NCBI GenBank assembly: GCA_045534575.1
Contig: JAZSJZ010000004.1
Coordinates: 192,249-256,248, forward strand
Direction of reading: 5' to 3'
DNA: 64,000 bases
DNA from: UBA4636 sp045534575
GTDB lineage: Bacteria; Bacillota; Clostridia; Christensenellales; Borkfalkiaceae
The notes below the pieces were generated by a model, which was not told the origin of the DNA, did not search any database, and worked only from the letters and a program-made list of their open reading frames with translations. Below, one piece after another: positions 16,690-25,440 of this stretch. Every line of letters starts with the position of its first letter. Positions within the stretch are counted from its first letter, which is position 1. The position numbers and the translations under genes are program-made.

Positions 16690-18426
16690 ATGAAAAATAA
16701 AGAAAGCATGTATCGCAAATTTTTATCGTATTATAAACCGCATAAAAACGAACTCGCGCTAGACCTAATTTTTGCGCTTGTTTTTGCTGTTTGCAATCTT
16801 TTATACCCAACGATAGCAAGATATATTTTGAACGATTACGTTTTTAGAGAAACGTTCGACCTTGCCCTTATTGCAAGTGGCATTATTCTTGCAATTTTTA
16901 TAATAAAAGCGATTTTTAAATATTTAATTCAATATCGTGGGCACGTTCTTGGCGTAAAAATGCAACAGGAAATGCGAAGTGAACTTTTTGCGCATTTGCA
17001 AAAACTTCCTGTATCTTATTTCGATAACAACTCAACGGGCGGATTAATTTCAAAAATTGTTAATGGTCTATTCGAGGTTTCGGAACTAGCGCACCATCTT
17101 CCAGAAGAAGGGTCAATCGCACTTATATCGTTTATTGGTGCAACCGTTTTAATTTTCACAATTCACCCAATTCTTGCCTTAATTATTGCGCTTGTTATTC
17201 CTATTTTTATCGTTCTAACCGCAAGGCTTAGGCATAAAATGATTCACGCTTTCAAAAAAACTAGAGAAAAAACGGGCGAGATTACCGCCGAGATAGAAAA
17301 TTCTATCTCCGGCATTAGAATAACTCGCTCTTATACCGCAGAAGAAACTCAAAAAAGAAAGTTTGAAATTTCTAACCACGGCTATCGAACGGCTAGGCAG
17401 GGTGCGCTCAAAATAATGGGTAAATTCCACTCGGTAACCAATTTTCTTATTGATATTCTATATCTTGCGTGCACAATCGTTGGCGCATATTTATGCTTTA
17501 AAGGCGTTATCACCGAAGGTGACTTGACGGCGCTCGTTCTCTACATATCTATGCTTATCGTCCCAATCGAAACGCTTGTTAGTTTAACCGAGCAAATTGA
17601 AGACGGCATAACAGGGTTCGTTCGTTTCCAAGAAGTTTTGAAAATCGAGCCGGAGATTGAAAGCGAAAACGCAATCACTGTTGATAAACTCGGTGGAGAT
17701 ATATCTTTCAAAAACGTGCATTTTTCTTACGAGGTTAAAGGCGAAGAATCAAAGGTTTTAAAAGGCGTAAATTTAGATATCAAAAAAGGCACGGTAACTG
17801 CAATCGTTGGTGCTTCTGGAACGGGTAAATCAACCATTTGTATGCTGCTTCCTAGATTTTATCGCGTTGATAAAGGCGAAATCACTATCGACGGCATTAA
17901 CGTCAACGATATCAACTCTCAAGATTTAAGGCGAAACATCGGCATCGTTGCCCAAGATACCTTCCTTTTTTCGGGAACGATTAGAGAAAATATTGCTTAC
18001 GGCAAAGAAGACGCAACTGAAGAAGAACTTGTTAAAGCGTCAAAACTTGCGGGCGTGCACGAGTTTGCTATCTCGCAAGAAAACGGCTACGATACCTTTA
18101 TCGGCGAGCACGGCGTTAAACTCTCAGGCGGGCAACGGCAGAGAATTTCAATCGCAAGAGCCTTCCTTAAAAACCCGCCTATTCTTATTCTTGACGAGGC
18201 TACCTCTTCTTTAGATAATATCACCGAAAAGAATATTCAGTTAGCGCTTGAAGAACTTGAAAAAGGAAGAACTACTATTATCGTTGCGCATAGGCTTTCA
18301 ACTATCGTTAGTGCGGATGAGATTATCGTTGTTAGAAACGGCGAAATCGTCGAGCGTGGCACGCATAAAGAACTTATACTTTTAGGCGGAGAATATTCTA
18401 AACTTTATTCAAGCCAAATTGATTGA
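16690..18426 (+). CDS. ABC exporter, fused membrane and ATPase domains
   Basis: 578 residues: a six-helix exporter-type membrane domain (about 15-300) then an ATPase domain with Walker A GASGTGKST near 376, the Q-loop region NIGIVAQDTFLFSG, signature LSGGQRQR near 479, Walker B ILILDEATSSLD and switch histidine IVAHRLS. It is a half-transporter of the MsbA/BmrA type that would work as a dimer exporting a lipid, peptide or drug; the substrate cannot be told from sequence. The ATG at 16690 coincides with the predicted transcript start; a second in-frame ATG at 16708 would leave an 18-base leader but also lacks a strong ribosome site. Its stop is followed at once by the GNAT gene. Confidence 0.9.
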   Translation: MKNKESMYRKFLSYYKPHKNELALDLIFALVFAVCNLLYPTIARYILNDYVFRETFDLALIASGIILAIFIIKAIFKYLIQYRGHVLGVKMQQEMRSELFAHLQKLPVSYFDNNSTGGLISKIVNGLFEVSELAHHLPEEGSIALISFIGATVLIFTIHPILALIIALVIPIFIVLTARLRHKMIHAFKKTREKTGEITAEIENSISGIRITRSYTAEETQKRKFEISNHGYRTARQGALKIMGKFHSVTNFLIDILYLACTIVGAYLCFKGVITEGDLTALVLYISMLIVPIETLVSLTEQIEDGITGFVRFQEVLKIEPEIESENAITVDKLGGDISFKNVHFSYEVKGEESKVLKGVNLDIKKGTVTAIVGASGTGKSTICMLLPRFYRVDKGEITIDGINVNDINSQDLRRNIGIVAQDTFLFSGTIRENIAYGKEDATEEELVKASKLAGVHEFAISQENGYDTFIGEHGVKLSGGQRQRISIARAFLKNPPILILDEATSSLDNITEKNIQLALEELEKGRTTIIVAHRLSTIVSADEIIVVRNGEIVERGTHKELILLGGEYSKLYSSQID

Positions 18427-18427
18427 T

Positions 18428-19132
18428 ATGCAAAAAAATCAAGTTTTAAAATATCTTCAAAACGATTTTTTAACAAATTGTTTTATGATTGAGGTTATAA
18501 AAAACGAGCCCACCACTATCCACTATTTTGGTAGTGGTGGTGTTTTAATGTCGTCTTGCGTATCTAATATTCCGCTAACTAATATTGAAGATGAAATAGA
18601 GTTAAAAACTGGCTTAAAAAGTCTAAAAAGCGCTAATATTTTTGTTGCAACGAGCGAAAATTCTGCTAAAATTATAGCAAAAACTTTTAACCTAACTAAA
18701 ATAAAAGAGTGCTATCAAATAGTTTACGAGGGCAAAGATTTGTTGCCGATAGATAGAAATATCGAAATTAAAAAACTTGAATATTCTCACAAAACTGCTT
18801 GTTTTGTGAAAGAGCGTTATACTCTTAACTATTCTTTAGAAGAAATAGAATATCTTCTAAAAAACGTTGGTCTTTACGGGGCTTATATTGACGGAGAACT
18901 AGCAGGTTTTATAGGTCGGCATAAAGAATTATCGTTAGGGCTTTTAGAAGTTTTTCCAAAGTTTAGAAGAAAAGGAATTGGTAAAAACTTAGTTAATTTT
19001 ATGCTTAACGATTGTTTAAATTCGGGAAAGATTGCTTTCGGGCACGTTTTGAGCACAAACGAGGCGTCGCTTAATCTTATGAAAAAAATAGGTTTTACCA
19101 TTTGCGCTAAAAAAATTTATTGGATTGAGTAG
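18428..19132 (+). CDS. GNAT-family N-acetyltransferase
   Basis: 234 residues. The C-terminal half has the acetyl-CoA-binding GNAT pattern: LYGAYIDGELAGFIGRH, LEVFPKFRRKGIGKNLVNFML (motif A with R-x-x-G-x-G) and NEASLNLMKKIGF. The N-terminal half resembles the extra domain of FR47-type acetyltransferases and has no known function. The frame is open from a TTG at 18419, but the first ATG is at 18428, one base after the exporter stop, so the two are probably co-transcribed. The substrate is unknown. A strong hairpin lies inside the gene at 18510-18540. Confidence 0.8.
   Translation: MQKNQVLKYLQNDFLTNCFMIEVIKNEPTTIHYFGSGGVLMSSCVSNIPLTNIEDEIELKTGLKSLKSANIFVATSENSAKIIAKTFNLTKIKECYQIVYEGKDLLPIDRNIEIKKLEYSHKTACFVKERYTLNYSLEEIEYLLKNVGLYGAYIDGELAGFIGRHKELSLGLLEVFPKFRRKGIGKNLVNFMLNDCLNSGKIAFGHVLSTNEASLNLMKKIGFTICAKKIYWIE
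18510..18540 (+). repeat. Perfect hairpin inside the GNAT coding region
   Basis: CCACCACTA (18510-18518) and TAGTGGTGG (18532-18540) form a 9-bp perfect stem with a 13-base loop, about 80 bases after the start codon. It is followed by TGTTTTAATG, not a full T-run. Confidence 0.6.
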
Positions 19133-19220
19133 TAAAAATCTTCTTATGCAAAAATACTTAAGGTGCATAAAAAAACACAAAATTTTACCGAAACAGAGAA
19201 AAATATTCAATTTTTAGTTC

Positions 19221-19293
19221 AAACACGCAAATAGATTTTTAAAAAATAGTTTTTATAAAAAACTTAATTTTAATGCTATAATGCGTGTTTTTT
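19221..19293 (+). terminator. Possible terminator after the exporter/GNAT operon
   Basis: AAACACGCA (19221-19229) and TGCGTGTTT (19282-19290) are perfectly complementary over nine bases and lead into a T-run to 19293. The 52-base AT-rich loop is long, so this is uncertain. Confidence 0.45.
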
Positions 19294-19552
19294 ATTTGCT
19301 AAAATTTTGAGCAAGGCTTTCTATAACCATAAAAATAGCGGAATTTTTAAAAAATGAAAATTGTGTTAAAATGTCCTAAAGTGCAAAAAATTTTTATTTT
19401 TGTGCAAATTTTGTAAATTTTGCAAAAACTGGCATATAAAAAATCAAGATAAAATCAACGTTTTTGAGTTTTTTAAGTCGAAATGTTGACAAAAATCACC
19501 TTTAAATTTGCACAAAAGTATTTTTATTTTGCAAAATAAGTCGCAAATTTCT
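19294..19552. other. AT-rich region upstream of glmS with repeated TGCAAA motifs
   Basis: No gene is visible in the 493 bases between the GNAT gene and glmS. GTGCAAA or its complement recurs at 19381, 19402 and 19507, with related TTTTGCAAAA at 19419-19428 and 19527-19536. I looked for the glmS ribozyme core and saw none. Confidence 0.45.
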
Positions 19553-19581
19553 TTGACTTATCATATTATGTAATGTATAAT
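19553..19581 (+). promoter_or_regulatory. SigA-type promoter of glmS
   Basis: TTGACT (19553-19558), a 17-base spacer, and TATAAT (19576-19581). The predicted transcript begins at a small hairpin (GGCGA 19587-19591 with TCGCC 19600-19604), then AGAGGAA and the glmS ATG at 19626. Confidence 0.88.
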
Positions 19582-19625
19582 ACAAAGGCGATTGAAAATT
19601 CGCCAAAGAAAAAGAGGAATAAATT

Positions 19626-21422
19626 ATGTGTGGAATTGTAGGATACTTCGGCAATGGATGCGTTGAAGACGTTTTGATAGAAAAGTTAAAACTTTTAGAA
19701 TATCGTGGTTATGATTCGGCGGGCATTGCCGTTAAGAAAGATTCCAAAATTAACGTTACTAAATCGGTTGGTGAAATCGCCAATCTTGAAAAAGCCGTTA
19801 AGAAAACTGATGGCGCAATTTTAGGCATTGGTCATACGCGCTGGGCAACTCACGGAAAGCCAACGGAACTTAACGCTCACCCGCATTTATCGGCAAACAA
19901 AGAGTGGGCTATCGTTCACAACGGAATAATTGAAAATTACGCTCAACTTAAAGCAAGTCTAGAAAAGGACGGCTATAAGTTCTATTCGGATACTGACACC
20001 GAAATCGTAGCCAAACTCATAGAATATTATAGAACTGATAAGTTTAACACCAAAAACCACGAGGCAGTTCTTCGCGCGTGCAAAAATTTAGAAGGCAGTT
20101 TTGCTTTGGCTATCATAAACAAGAACCAAAACAAAATTTATTTTGCTAAAAACAAAAGCCCGCTTTACTGCTCGCTAAAAGACGGCGAGTTTATGCTCGC
20201 TAGTGACCCTATTTGCTTTGTTGGTTTTGCGGACGAATATTTTACTCTCAAAGATGACGAATTTGGCTTTTATAGCGACGGAGAACTAGTTTTCGTAGAT
20301 AAACTTGATTTGCCTATTAAAAAAGAGGCAACAAAACTTGATTGTTCTAACTATAACCTCAACAATTCATATAAGCACTATATGATTAAGGAAATTTACG
20401 AGGGAAAAGACGCTATTAGAAACGTTATTGAGCATTATAGCAACGAAAGAGTTTTTTCTAAACTTGATAAGATTGATTTATCGAAGATAAAAAATATTAA
20501 AATCGTAGGTTGCGGAACGGCTTACCACGCGGGGCTTGTTGGCGCGAATATGGTTGAAAAAATGCTTGGCGTAGAGTGCAATGCGTATATCGCAAGCGAA
20601 TTTAGATATAGCGACCCTAAAGTTGATGAAAATTCACTAGTCTTTTTCATAAGTCAAAGCGGTGAAACGGCTGATACTTTGGCTGCCGAAGAAATTTCTC
20701 GCAAAAAAGGCGCAACGACTGTTGCAGTTGTAAACGTTGAGTATAGCACGCTTGCTAAAAATGCAACGATGTATTTCCCGATTAAAGCGGGCGTTGAAAT
20801 TTCGGTTGCGTCAACTAAGGCATACGTTGCGCAAATTGCCGTGCTTTTCACTATCATATCTAAACTTGTGGCAAATAAAAATGGCGAAAAATTATCGCTA
20901 GAGCCACTTTATGAGTTAGAAAAGGCTATGGTTGTTGAAAATGAGAATAGGTTAAAACTTTTAGCCGACGTTTTCCAATATCAAAATAATTTATTTATGA
21001 TAGGCCGTGGCGACGATTATTGCACAGCGCAAGAGGCGTGCCTAAAGATTAAAGAAACTTCCTATATTAACGCTAACACCTATTTTGCAGGCGAATTAAA
21101 ACACGGCTTTTTAGCGCTCATTGAAGATAATACCTACGTTGTAGTTTTTGCAACTGAAGAGAGTGTTTTGCAAAAAACACTTGCTAACGCCGCTGAAGCA
21201 AAAGCAAGAGGCGCAAAACTTATTCTTCACACTTCGCTCGATATCACAAAAGAGCAAGAACAAGAATTTTATTTTGTTATAAAAGTTAAAAAACTTTCAA
21301 CTCAACTTCAAAACGTTGTAAACATTTTGCCATGGCAAATCATCGCTTACTATACTGCAATTTATCGTGGCTTTAATCCTGATAAGCCAAGAAACTTAGC
21401 AAAATCAGTAACGGTAGAATAA
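19626..21422 (+). CDS. glmS: Glutamine--fructose-6-phosphate aminotransferase (isomerizing)
   Basis: Makes glucosamine-6-phosphate from fructose-6-phosphate and glutamine, the entry to peptidoglycan amino sugars. 598 residues. The N-terminal glutaminase domain begins MCGIVGYFG with the nucleophile Cys2 exposed after Met removal, and GHTRWATHG follows. Two SIS sugar-isomerase domains follow, with GCGTAYHAGLVG, SQSGETADT and STKAYVAQ. The C-terminus ends NLAKSVTVE, the expected family ending. It has its own promoter and terminator. Unlike many Firmicute glmS genes, no ribozyme is recognisable in the leader. Confidence 0.97.
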   Translation: MCGIVGYFGNGCVEDVLIEKLKLLEYRGYDSAGIAVKKDSKINVTKSVGEIANLEKAVKKTDGAILGIGHTRWATHGKPTELNAHPHLSANKEWAIVHNGIIENYAQLKASLEKDGYKFYSDTDTEIVAKLIEYYRTDKFNTKNHEAVLRACKNLEGSFALAIINKNQNKIYFAKNKSPLYCSLKDGEFMLASDPICFVGFADEYFTLKDDEFGFYSDGELVFVDKLDLPIKKEATKLDCSNYNLNNSYKHYMIKEIYEGKDAIRNVIEHYSNERVFSKLDKIDLSKIKNIKIVGCGTAYHAGLVGANMVEKMLGVECNAYIASEFRYSDPKVDENSLVFFISQSGETADTLAAEEISRKKGATTVAVVNVEYSTLAKNATMYFPIKAGVEISVASTKAYVAQIAVLFTIISKLVANKNGEKLSLEPLYELEKAMVVENENRLKLLADVFQYQNNLFMIGRGDDYCTAQEACLKIKETSYINANTYFAGELKHGFLALIEDNTYVVVFATEESVLQKTLANAAEAKARGAKLILHTSLDITKEQEQEFYFVIKVKKLSTQLQNVVNILPWQIIAYYTAIYRGFNPDKPRNLAKSVTVE

Positions 21423-21430
21423 AAAATTTA

Positions 21431-21457
21431 GATAGGTAAATTTACCTATCTTTTTTT
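21431..21457 (+). terminator. Intrinsic terminator after glmS
   Basis: GATAGGTAAA (21431-21440) and TTTACCTATC (21441-21450) form a perfect palindrome followed by seven T. Confidence 0.9.
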
Positions 21458-21603
21458 GTCCAAATTCAAAAAAGTGGGGCTATAAGCCCGTTATCGAACG
21501 ATTTTTGCAAAAAACTTACAAAAATATTTTTGTTTGTTTTAGTTTTTCAATGCGTATTAAAAAGTTCTTTTATATATTAATATATAAAATTTTTAAATAA
21601 CTC

Positions 21604-21632
21604 TTGACTTATCTAATTAATGATAGTATAAT
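21604..21632 (+). promoter_or_regulatory. SigA-type promoter of the leucine-rich-repeat lipoprotein gene
   Basis: TTGACT (21604-21609), a 17-base spacer, and TATAAT (21627-21632). The hexamers and the TTGACTTATC start are the same as in the glmS promoter. Confidence 0.87.
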
Positions 21633-21662
21633 TATAGCGATCATTTAAAATTGGAGAAAAAT

Positions 21663-22733
21663 ATGAAAAAGTTACTAGTTTTACTTTTGACCGTAGTTTT
21701 ATCTTGTTCGCTTCTATTAACGCTAAGCGGTTGTTCAACTCAAGTTGGTGCGCTTCGTGATGAAGTTGCTAAGATAAAAAACTACCAAAACACTTTTGAG
21801 CACGAAGGTTTAGTTTACGTTGAAATTAACGACGGCGCTGAATATTCTCTTGTTGACTATACTGACAATAAAATGACGTCGGTTACAATTCCTAGCGTTG
21901 TTAACGGCAAGAACGTAACCTCAATCGGTCCCTACGCGTTTTACAATAGTTCAAAACTTGTAACTCTTAAGTTTGAAGCAGATAGCCACATCAAAACTAT
22001 TGAAAAGTTTGCTTTTTCGGGTTTGAGTTATTTAAGAACGCTATCTGGCAAGCTTCCAGCATCTATCGAAGAAATTCAAATTGGTGCTTTTGCTGAAACG
22101 AGGTTTCAAAACATTGAGTTTGAAGATGGTAGTTTGTTAAAAACTCTTAGCGATAGAGCGTTTTCCGGTTGTGTTAGATTGTCAAAAATCGTTTTGCCTG
22201 AAGGCTTAGAAACTATCGGTGATTACGTTTTTGAAAACTGCTCCGCATTAAAAACTATCAATATTCCTTCAACTGTTGCAAGCATTGGCGATTGGTGTTT
22301 CTACGCTTGCGACGGATTATTAAGAAGTAGCGTTCAAGTTCAACTCGATGGTGATGTTTACAAAGCTGTTAGCGGAGATACTTTGGTTGATTTTGCTAAT
22401 AACGCAGTATCTTATGATAACGCATATTACGTAGGCAATGCTCAAAATCCGTTCCTAGTTTTAATTAACGCATCTTCTAAAGATATCACTTCTTGCACGA
22501 TTAACGAAAACACAAAGTTTGTTTGCGGGCCTAGCTTTTATGCATGCAAGAATTTGGAAGAAATTCTAATTCCAGCAAGCGTTGAATCAATTGGCGCTTA
22601 TGCTTTCTGCCAATGCGAAGCGTTGAAAAAGGTAACTTTAGCCGAAAACTCAAAATTAAAAAATCTTGGAAAATACGCTTTTTATAAGTGCGACGTTTTA
22701 GAAATAAATGAAGTCGAAAGTTTCTTAAACTAA
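21663..22733 (+). CDS. Surface lipoprotein with BspA-type leucine-rich repeats
   Basis: 356 residues from the ATG at 21663 (GGAG at 21653-21656; a TTG at 21651 is in frame but overlaps the ribosome site). The N-terminus is a lipoprotein signal: MKK, a hydrophobic run, and lipobox LSGC with the lipidated cysteine at 24. The body holds about seven LRR_5/BspA-type repeats (patterns such as ITSIGPYAFYNSSKLVTL, IGDYVFENCSALKTI, SIGAYAFCQCEALKKV) interrupted near 215-260 by a non-repeat stretch. Such proteins are surface-exposed and often mediate adhesion or protein binding; a specific partner cannot be named. Monocistronic, with its own promoter and terminator. Confidence 0.87.
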   Translation: MKKLLVLLLTVVLSCSLLLTLSGCSTQVGALRDEVAKIKNYQNTFEHEGLVYVEINDGAEYSLVDYTDNKMTSVTIPSVVNGKNVTSIGPYAFYNSSKLVTLKFEADSHIKTIEKFAFSGLSYLRTLSGKLPASIEEIQIGAFAETRFQNIEFEDGSLLKTLSDRAFSGCVRLSKIVLPEGLETIGDYVFENCSALKTINIPSTVASIGDWCFYACDGLLRSSVQVQLDGDVYKAVSGDTLVDFANNAVSYDNAYYVGNAQNPFLVLINASSKDITSCTINENTKFVCGPSFYACKNLEEILIPASVESIGAYAFCQCEALKKVTLAENSKLKNLGKYAFYKCDVLEINEVESFLN

Positions 22734-22748
22734 ACTAGATTAAATAAA

Positions 22749-22774
22749 AGTAGGCGATTAAGCCTACTTTTTTT
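22749..22774 (+). terminator. Intrinsic terminator after the lipoprotein gene
   Basis: AGTAGGC (22749-22755), loop GATTAA, GCCTACT (22762-22768), then a T-run to 22774. Confidence 0.9.
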
Positions 22775-22838
22775 ATGCTAAAAATTAGTAACGCGATAAT
22801 TTTTTGTATCGTATAATATAATGATAGAGCATACGATT

Positions 22839-23699
22839 ATGACTAGTTCAAAAGAAAAATTAAAACTAAAAGTTATAATTTTAAGTTTTGTTTTTAACTT
22901 ATTTTTATTTGCGATAAAGTTTATTATTTCATATTTAGAAAATTCTATCGCGCTACTGGGCGATGCATTTCACTCCCTTGCTGACGTTTTAATAACCTTC
23001 ATAGCGTTTATTGGCATAAGTTTATCTAAAAGGAAGCCTACGAAAAATTATCCTTTCGGCTTTTCGCGGTTTGAGTGCGTGCTATCAATTTTGATTTCGT
23101 TTGTTTTATTTTTAACGGCGTTTTCAATTTTAAAAAACGGTCTAGAACAAATTTCTAATAAAACGTTTAATCAGTCGTTCAGCCTTTCAATAATTGTTAC
23201 AGTAGTTTGCATTATCATAAAGGAAGGTTTGTTTCTAGTAACAAAAAAAGTTGGCGTTAAAACCTCGTCAACAGTGCTTATCGCTGATGCGTATCACCAT
23301 CAAGCCGATGCTTTTGCGTCTGTCGGTGCGCTTCTAGGTCTTATTGGCGCAAGATTTAACGTATATTTTGCAGAAGGCGCATCTTGCATAATTATTTCGC
23401 TTTTTATCTTTAAAGCCTCAATTTCAGTGTTTTTCGATAGCGTTAATAAACTTGTTGATAAAACCGCTAACTTTAGCATTGAACAATTTGACGAACTAAA
23501 AAGTTTACCATGTGTTGGCGTTAACGTTTTATTTTTCCGTTCAAGGCAATTTTCTTCACAAGTTATAGTTGACATTTTTATTGAATTTTCTATTATGGCT
23601 AATTGCGAACAAACTTTGCAAAAATTAGAAAAAATAAAAGAGAGTATTCTTCAAAACAACCCGATAATTAGGGAGTTAAATTTTATTCTAAAACTATAA
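22839..23699 (+). CDS. Cation diffusion facilitator, HxxxD/HxxxD metal-site type
   Basis: A proton-coupled metal exporter of the membrane, 286 residues. Six hydrophobic segments and a short C-terminal dimer domain. Metal-site pairs: H45-SLA-D49 in helix 2 (GDAFHSLADV) and H153-HQA-D157 in helix 5 (ADAYHHQADAF), the arrangement known in zinc/iron-type members. An ATG at 22821 is in frame, but TATAAT at 22812-22817 puts the transcript start after it, so the ATG at 22839 is chosen. The C-terminal domain is shorter than in many CDF proteins. A second CDF gene at 57907 has a different metal site. Confidence 0.87.
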   Translation: MTSSKEKLKLKVIILSFVFNLFLFAIKFIISYLENSIALLGDAFHSLADVLITFIAFIGISLSKRKPTKNYPFGFSRFECVLSILISFVLFLTAFSILKNGLEQISNKTFNQSFSLSIIVTVVCIIIKEGLFLVTKKVGVKTSSTVLIADAYHHQADAFASVGALLGLIGARFNVYFAEGASCIIISLFIFKASISVFFDSVNKLVDKTANFSIEQFDELKSLPCVGVNVLFFRSRQFSSQVIVDIFIEFSIMANCEQTLQKLEKIKESILQNNPIIRELNFILKL

Positions 23700-23763
23700 A
23701 AGCCCGCCTATAAGCCCGTTATTAGCTTTTTTTAAAGAAAAAAAGAAAATATTTTCTAAAGCG

Positions 23764-23792
23764 TTGTAATTTTTAAGATAAAATGTTAAAAT
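23764..23792 (+). promoter_or_regulatory. Probable promoter of the NAD(P)HX repair gene
   Basis: TTGTAA (23764-23769), a 17-base spacer, and TAAAAT (23787-23792), 26 bases before the start codon at 23819. Confidence 0.6.
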
Positions 23793-23818
23793 GAATAATA
23801 AAAACTTTTTGGTGTTTT

Positions 23819-25321
23819 ATGTTAAATTTATATAGCGTTAAAAGCGTTAGAAAAGAAGAAGAATTAAAAATGCAAAACGGCACTTTAGAAACGGCTCTTA
23901 TGGAAAGGGCGGGTTTTGGCGTTTTTTCTAAACTTCAAAAAAATTTATCTTACCTTATAATCTGTGGTGGTGGAAACAATGGTGGCGACGGCTTTGCAAT
24001 CGCTTATTTTTTGAAAAAAGAAAAAACTAAAGTTTCTGTTATTTCAATTAAAGAGCCAAAAAGCCAAGCGTCAAAACATTTTTTCAATCTTTGTAAAACT
24101 GAGCAAGTTGAATTTTTAGACCTTGAAACGGCAAAAACTAAGCGCTTTGATGCTATTATTGATTGCATTTTCGGCATTGGCTTAAACTGCGAAATCTCAA
24201 AGCCGTATTTAGAATATATCAACTTTATAAACGAAAAACGGAAAGAAAGTTTAATTATCTCGTGCGACGTTCCAAGTGGCTTGTGCGCTGATAGCGGGCT
24301 ATATGGCGGGGCTGTAGCGCATAAAACTTATACTATCGGTCTTAGAAAGATAGGTTTATTTATTAACAAAGCAAAAGATTTTGCGGGTGATATTGAACTT
24401 ATTGATATTGGTCTTGAAGAGGTTGAGCCTTGCGCAAAACTTCTTGAAGAAAAAGATTTTAGCGATATTTTAACAAAACGGGCTAACTTTTCGCATAAAA
24501 ATAGTTATGGAACTGTTGGAATTTTTGGTGGAAGCGTTGATTATTCGGGCGCGCCAAAACTTAGCAACTTATCGCTTTCGGCAATATTGTCTGGCGCGGG
24601 AATTGCACGTCTTATCGTGCCTTATGAAATTCAAAATTTCGTTTTGCCGTATATTCTTGAGAGCACTCTAAAAACAGTTCCGTCATCTAGCGGGCGTATA
24701 ATTTATGACGAAAAGGCTATCGATTTAGCGCTAGAAGGCTTAAAAGCGCTTGCGTTTGGTATGGGGCTAACAAATTGCGAAGATACCCAAAAAACGCTAG
24801 AATATATACTAAAGACTAAGAGCCTAAACCTTTTAATCGATGCTGACGGCATAAATTCGCTTGCAAATTGCGTTAATTTATTAAAAGAAACTCGTTGCAA
24901 CGTTATTTTAACGCCTCACGTTAAGGAATTTTCACGAATTTCAGGCTTTAGCGTTGATGAGATTATCAAAAACCCAATAGAGCGAACAACGGCGTTTGCT
25001 AAAGAATTTGGCGTTGTCGTTTTGTTAAAAGGAACTTCAACGATAATTACCGACGGGGCGCAAGTTTTCGTTGTGAATAAGGGAACGGCTGGTCTTGCAA
25101 CGGGCGGTAGCGGAGATATGCTATCTGGAATAATCGTTGGGCTTTTAGGCTATAACGACGTTTCGCCAAAAGTTGGCGCTTTAGGCTCGTTTATTTTAGG
25201 GCTGGCAAGCGAAATAATGGCAAAAGACGTATGCGAAATTGCGCACGCTCCGTCAAACCTTGTTCATTATATTCCTAAAGCCATAACCGAAATTTTTAAC
25301 AAAAGCAATGGTGAATTGTGA
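23819..25321 (+). CDS. nnr: Bifunctional NAD(P)HX epimerase / ADP-dependent NAD(P)HX dehydratase
   Basis: Repairs hydrated NADH and NADPH: the N-terminal domain epimerises, the C-terminal domain dehydrates with ADP. 500 residues. The YjeF N-terminal half (about 1-215) has CGGGNNGGDGFAIAYFL and SCDVPSGLCADSG. The C-terminal ribokinase-like half has YGTVGIFGGSVDYSGAP, IDADGINSL, VILTPHVKEFSRISG, VLLKGTSTIITDG and the nucleotide motif GTAGLATGGSGDMLSGIIVG. The start is the ATG at 23819 with GGTG upstream; the sequence NLYSVKSVRKEEELKM aligns with the family start. Confidence 0.94.
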   Translation: MLNLYSVKSVRKEEELKMQNGTLETALMERAGFGVFSKLQKNLSYLIICGGGNNGGDGFAIAYFLKKEKTKVSVISIKEPKSQASKHFFNLCKTEQVEFLDLETAKTKRFDAIIDCIFGIGLNCEISKPYLEYINFINEKRKESLIISCDVPSGLCADSGLYGGAVAHKTYTIGLRKIGLFINKAKDFAGDIELIDIGLEEVEPCAKLLEEKDFSDILTKRANFSHKNSYGTVGIFGGSVDYSGAPKLSNLSLSAILSGAGIARLIVPYEIQNFVLPYILESTLKTVPSSSGRIIYDEKAIDLALEGLKALAFGMGLTNCEDTQKTLEYILKTKSLNLLIDADGINSLANCVNLLKETRCNVILTPHVKEFSRISGFSVDEIIKNPIERTTAFAKEFGVVVLLKGTSTIITDGAQVFVVNKGTAGLATGGSGDMLSGIIVGLLGYNDVSPKVGALGSFILGLASEIMAKDVCEIAHAPSNLVHYIPKAITEIFNKSNGEL

Positions 25322-25369
25322 TAAAATTATGAAAATTATAAAAACTTTGTAAAAGGTGTTCTAAAACTA

Positions 25370-25398
25370 TTGAAATTAAAAGTATATTCTAGTAGAAT
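25370..25398 (+). promoter_or_regulatory. Promoter of the small membrane protein, with palindrome over the -10 box
   Basis: TTGAAA (25370-25375), a 17-base spacer, and TAGAAT (25393-25398). An inverted repeat TATTCT-AGT-AGAATA (25385-25399) covers the -10 box, so a repressor could act here. Confidence 0.6.
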
Positions 25399-25440
25399 AC
25401 AAGAAGTAGTGATTCTACAAAAACTTAAAGGAGAAATGTG

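Noticed and set aside
19133..19625. glmS ribozyme
   Set aside because: The conserved core elements could not be found; the region is almost all A/T with no suitable pseudoknot.
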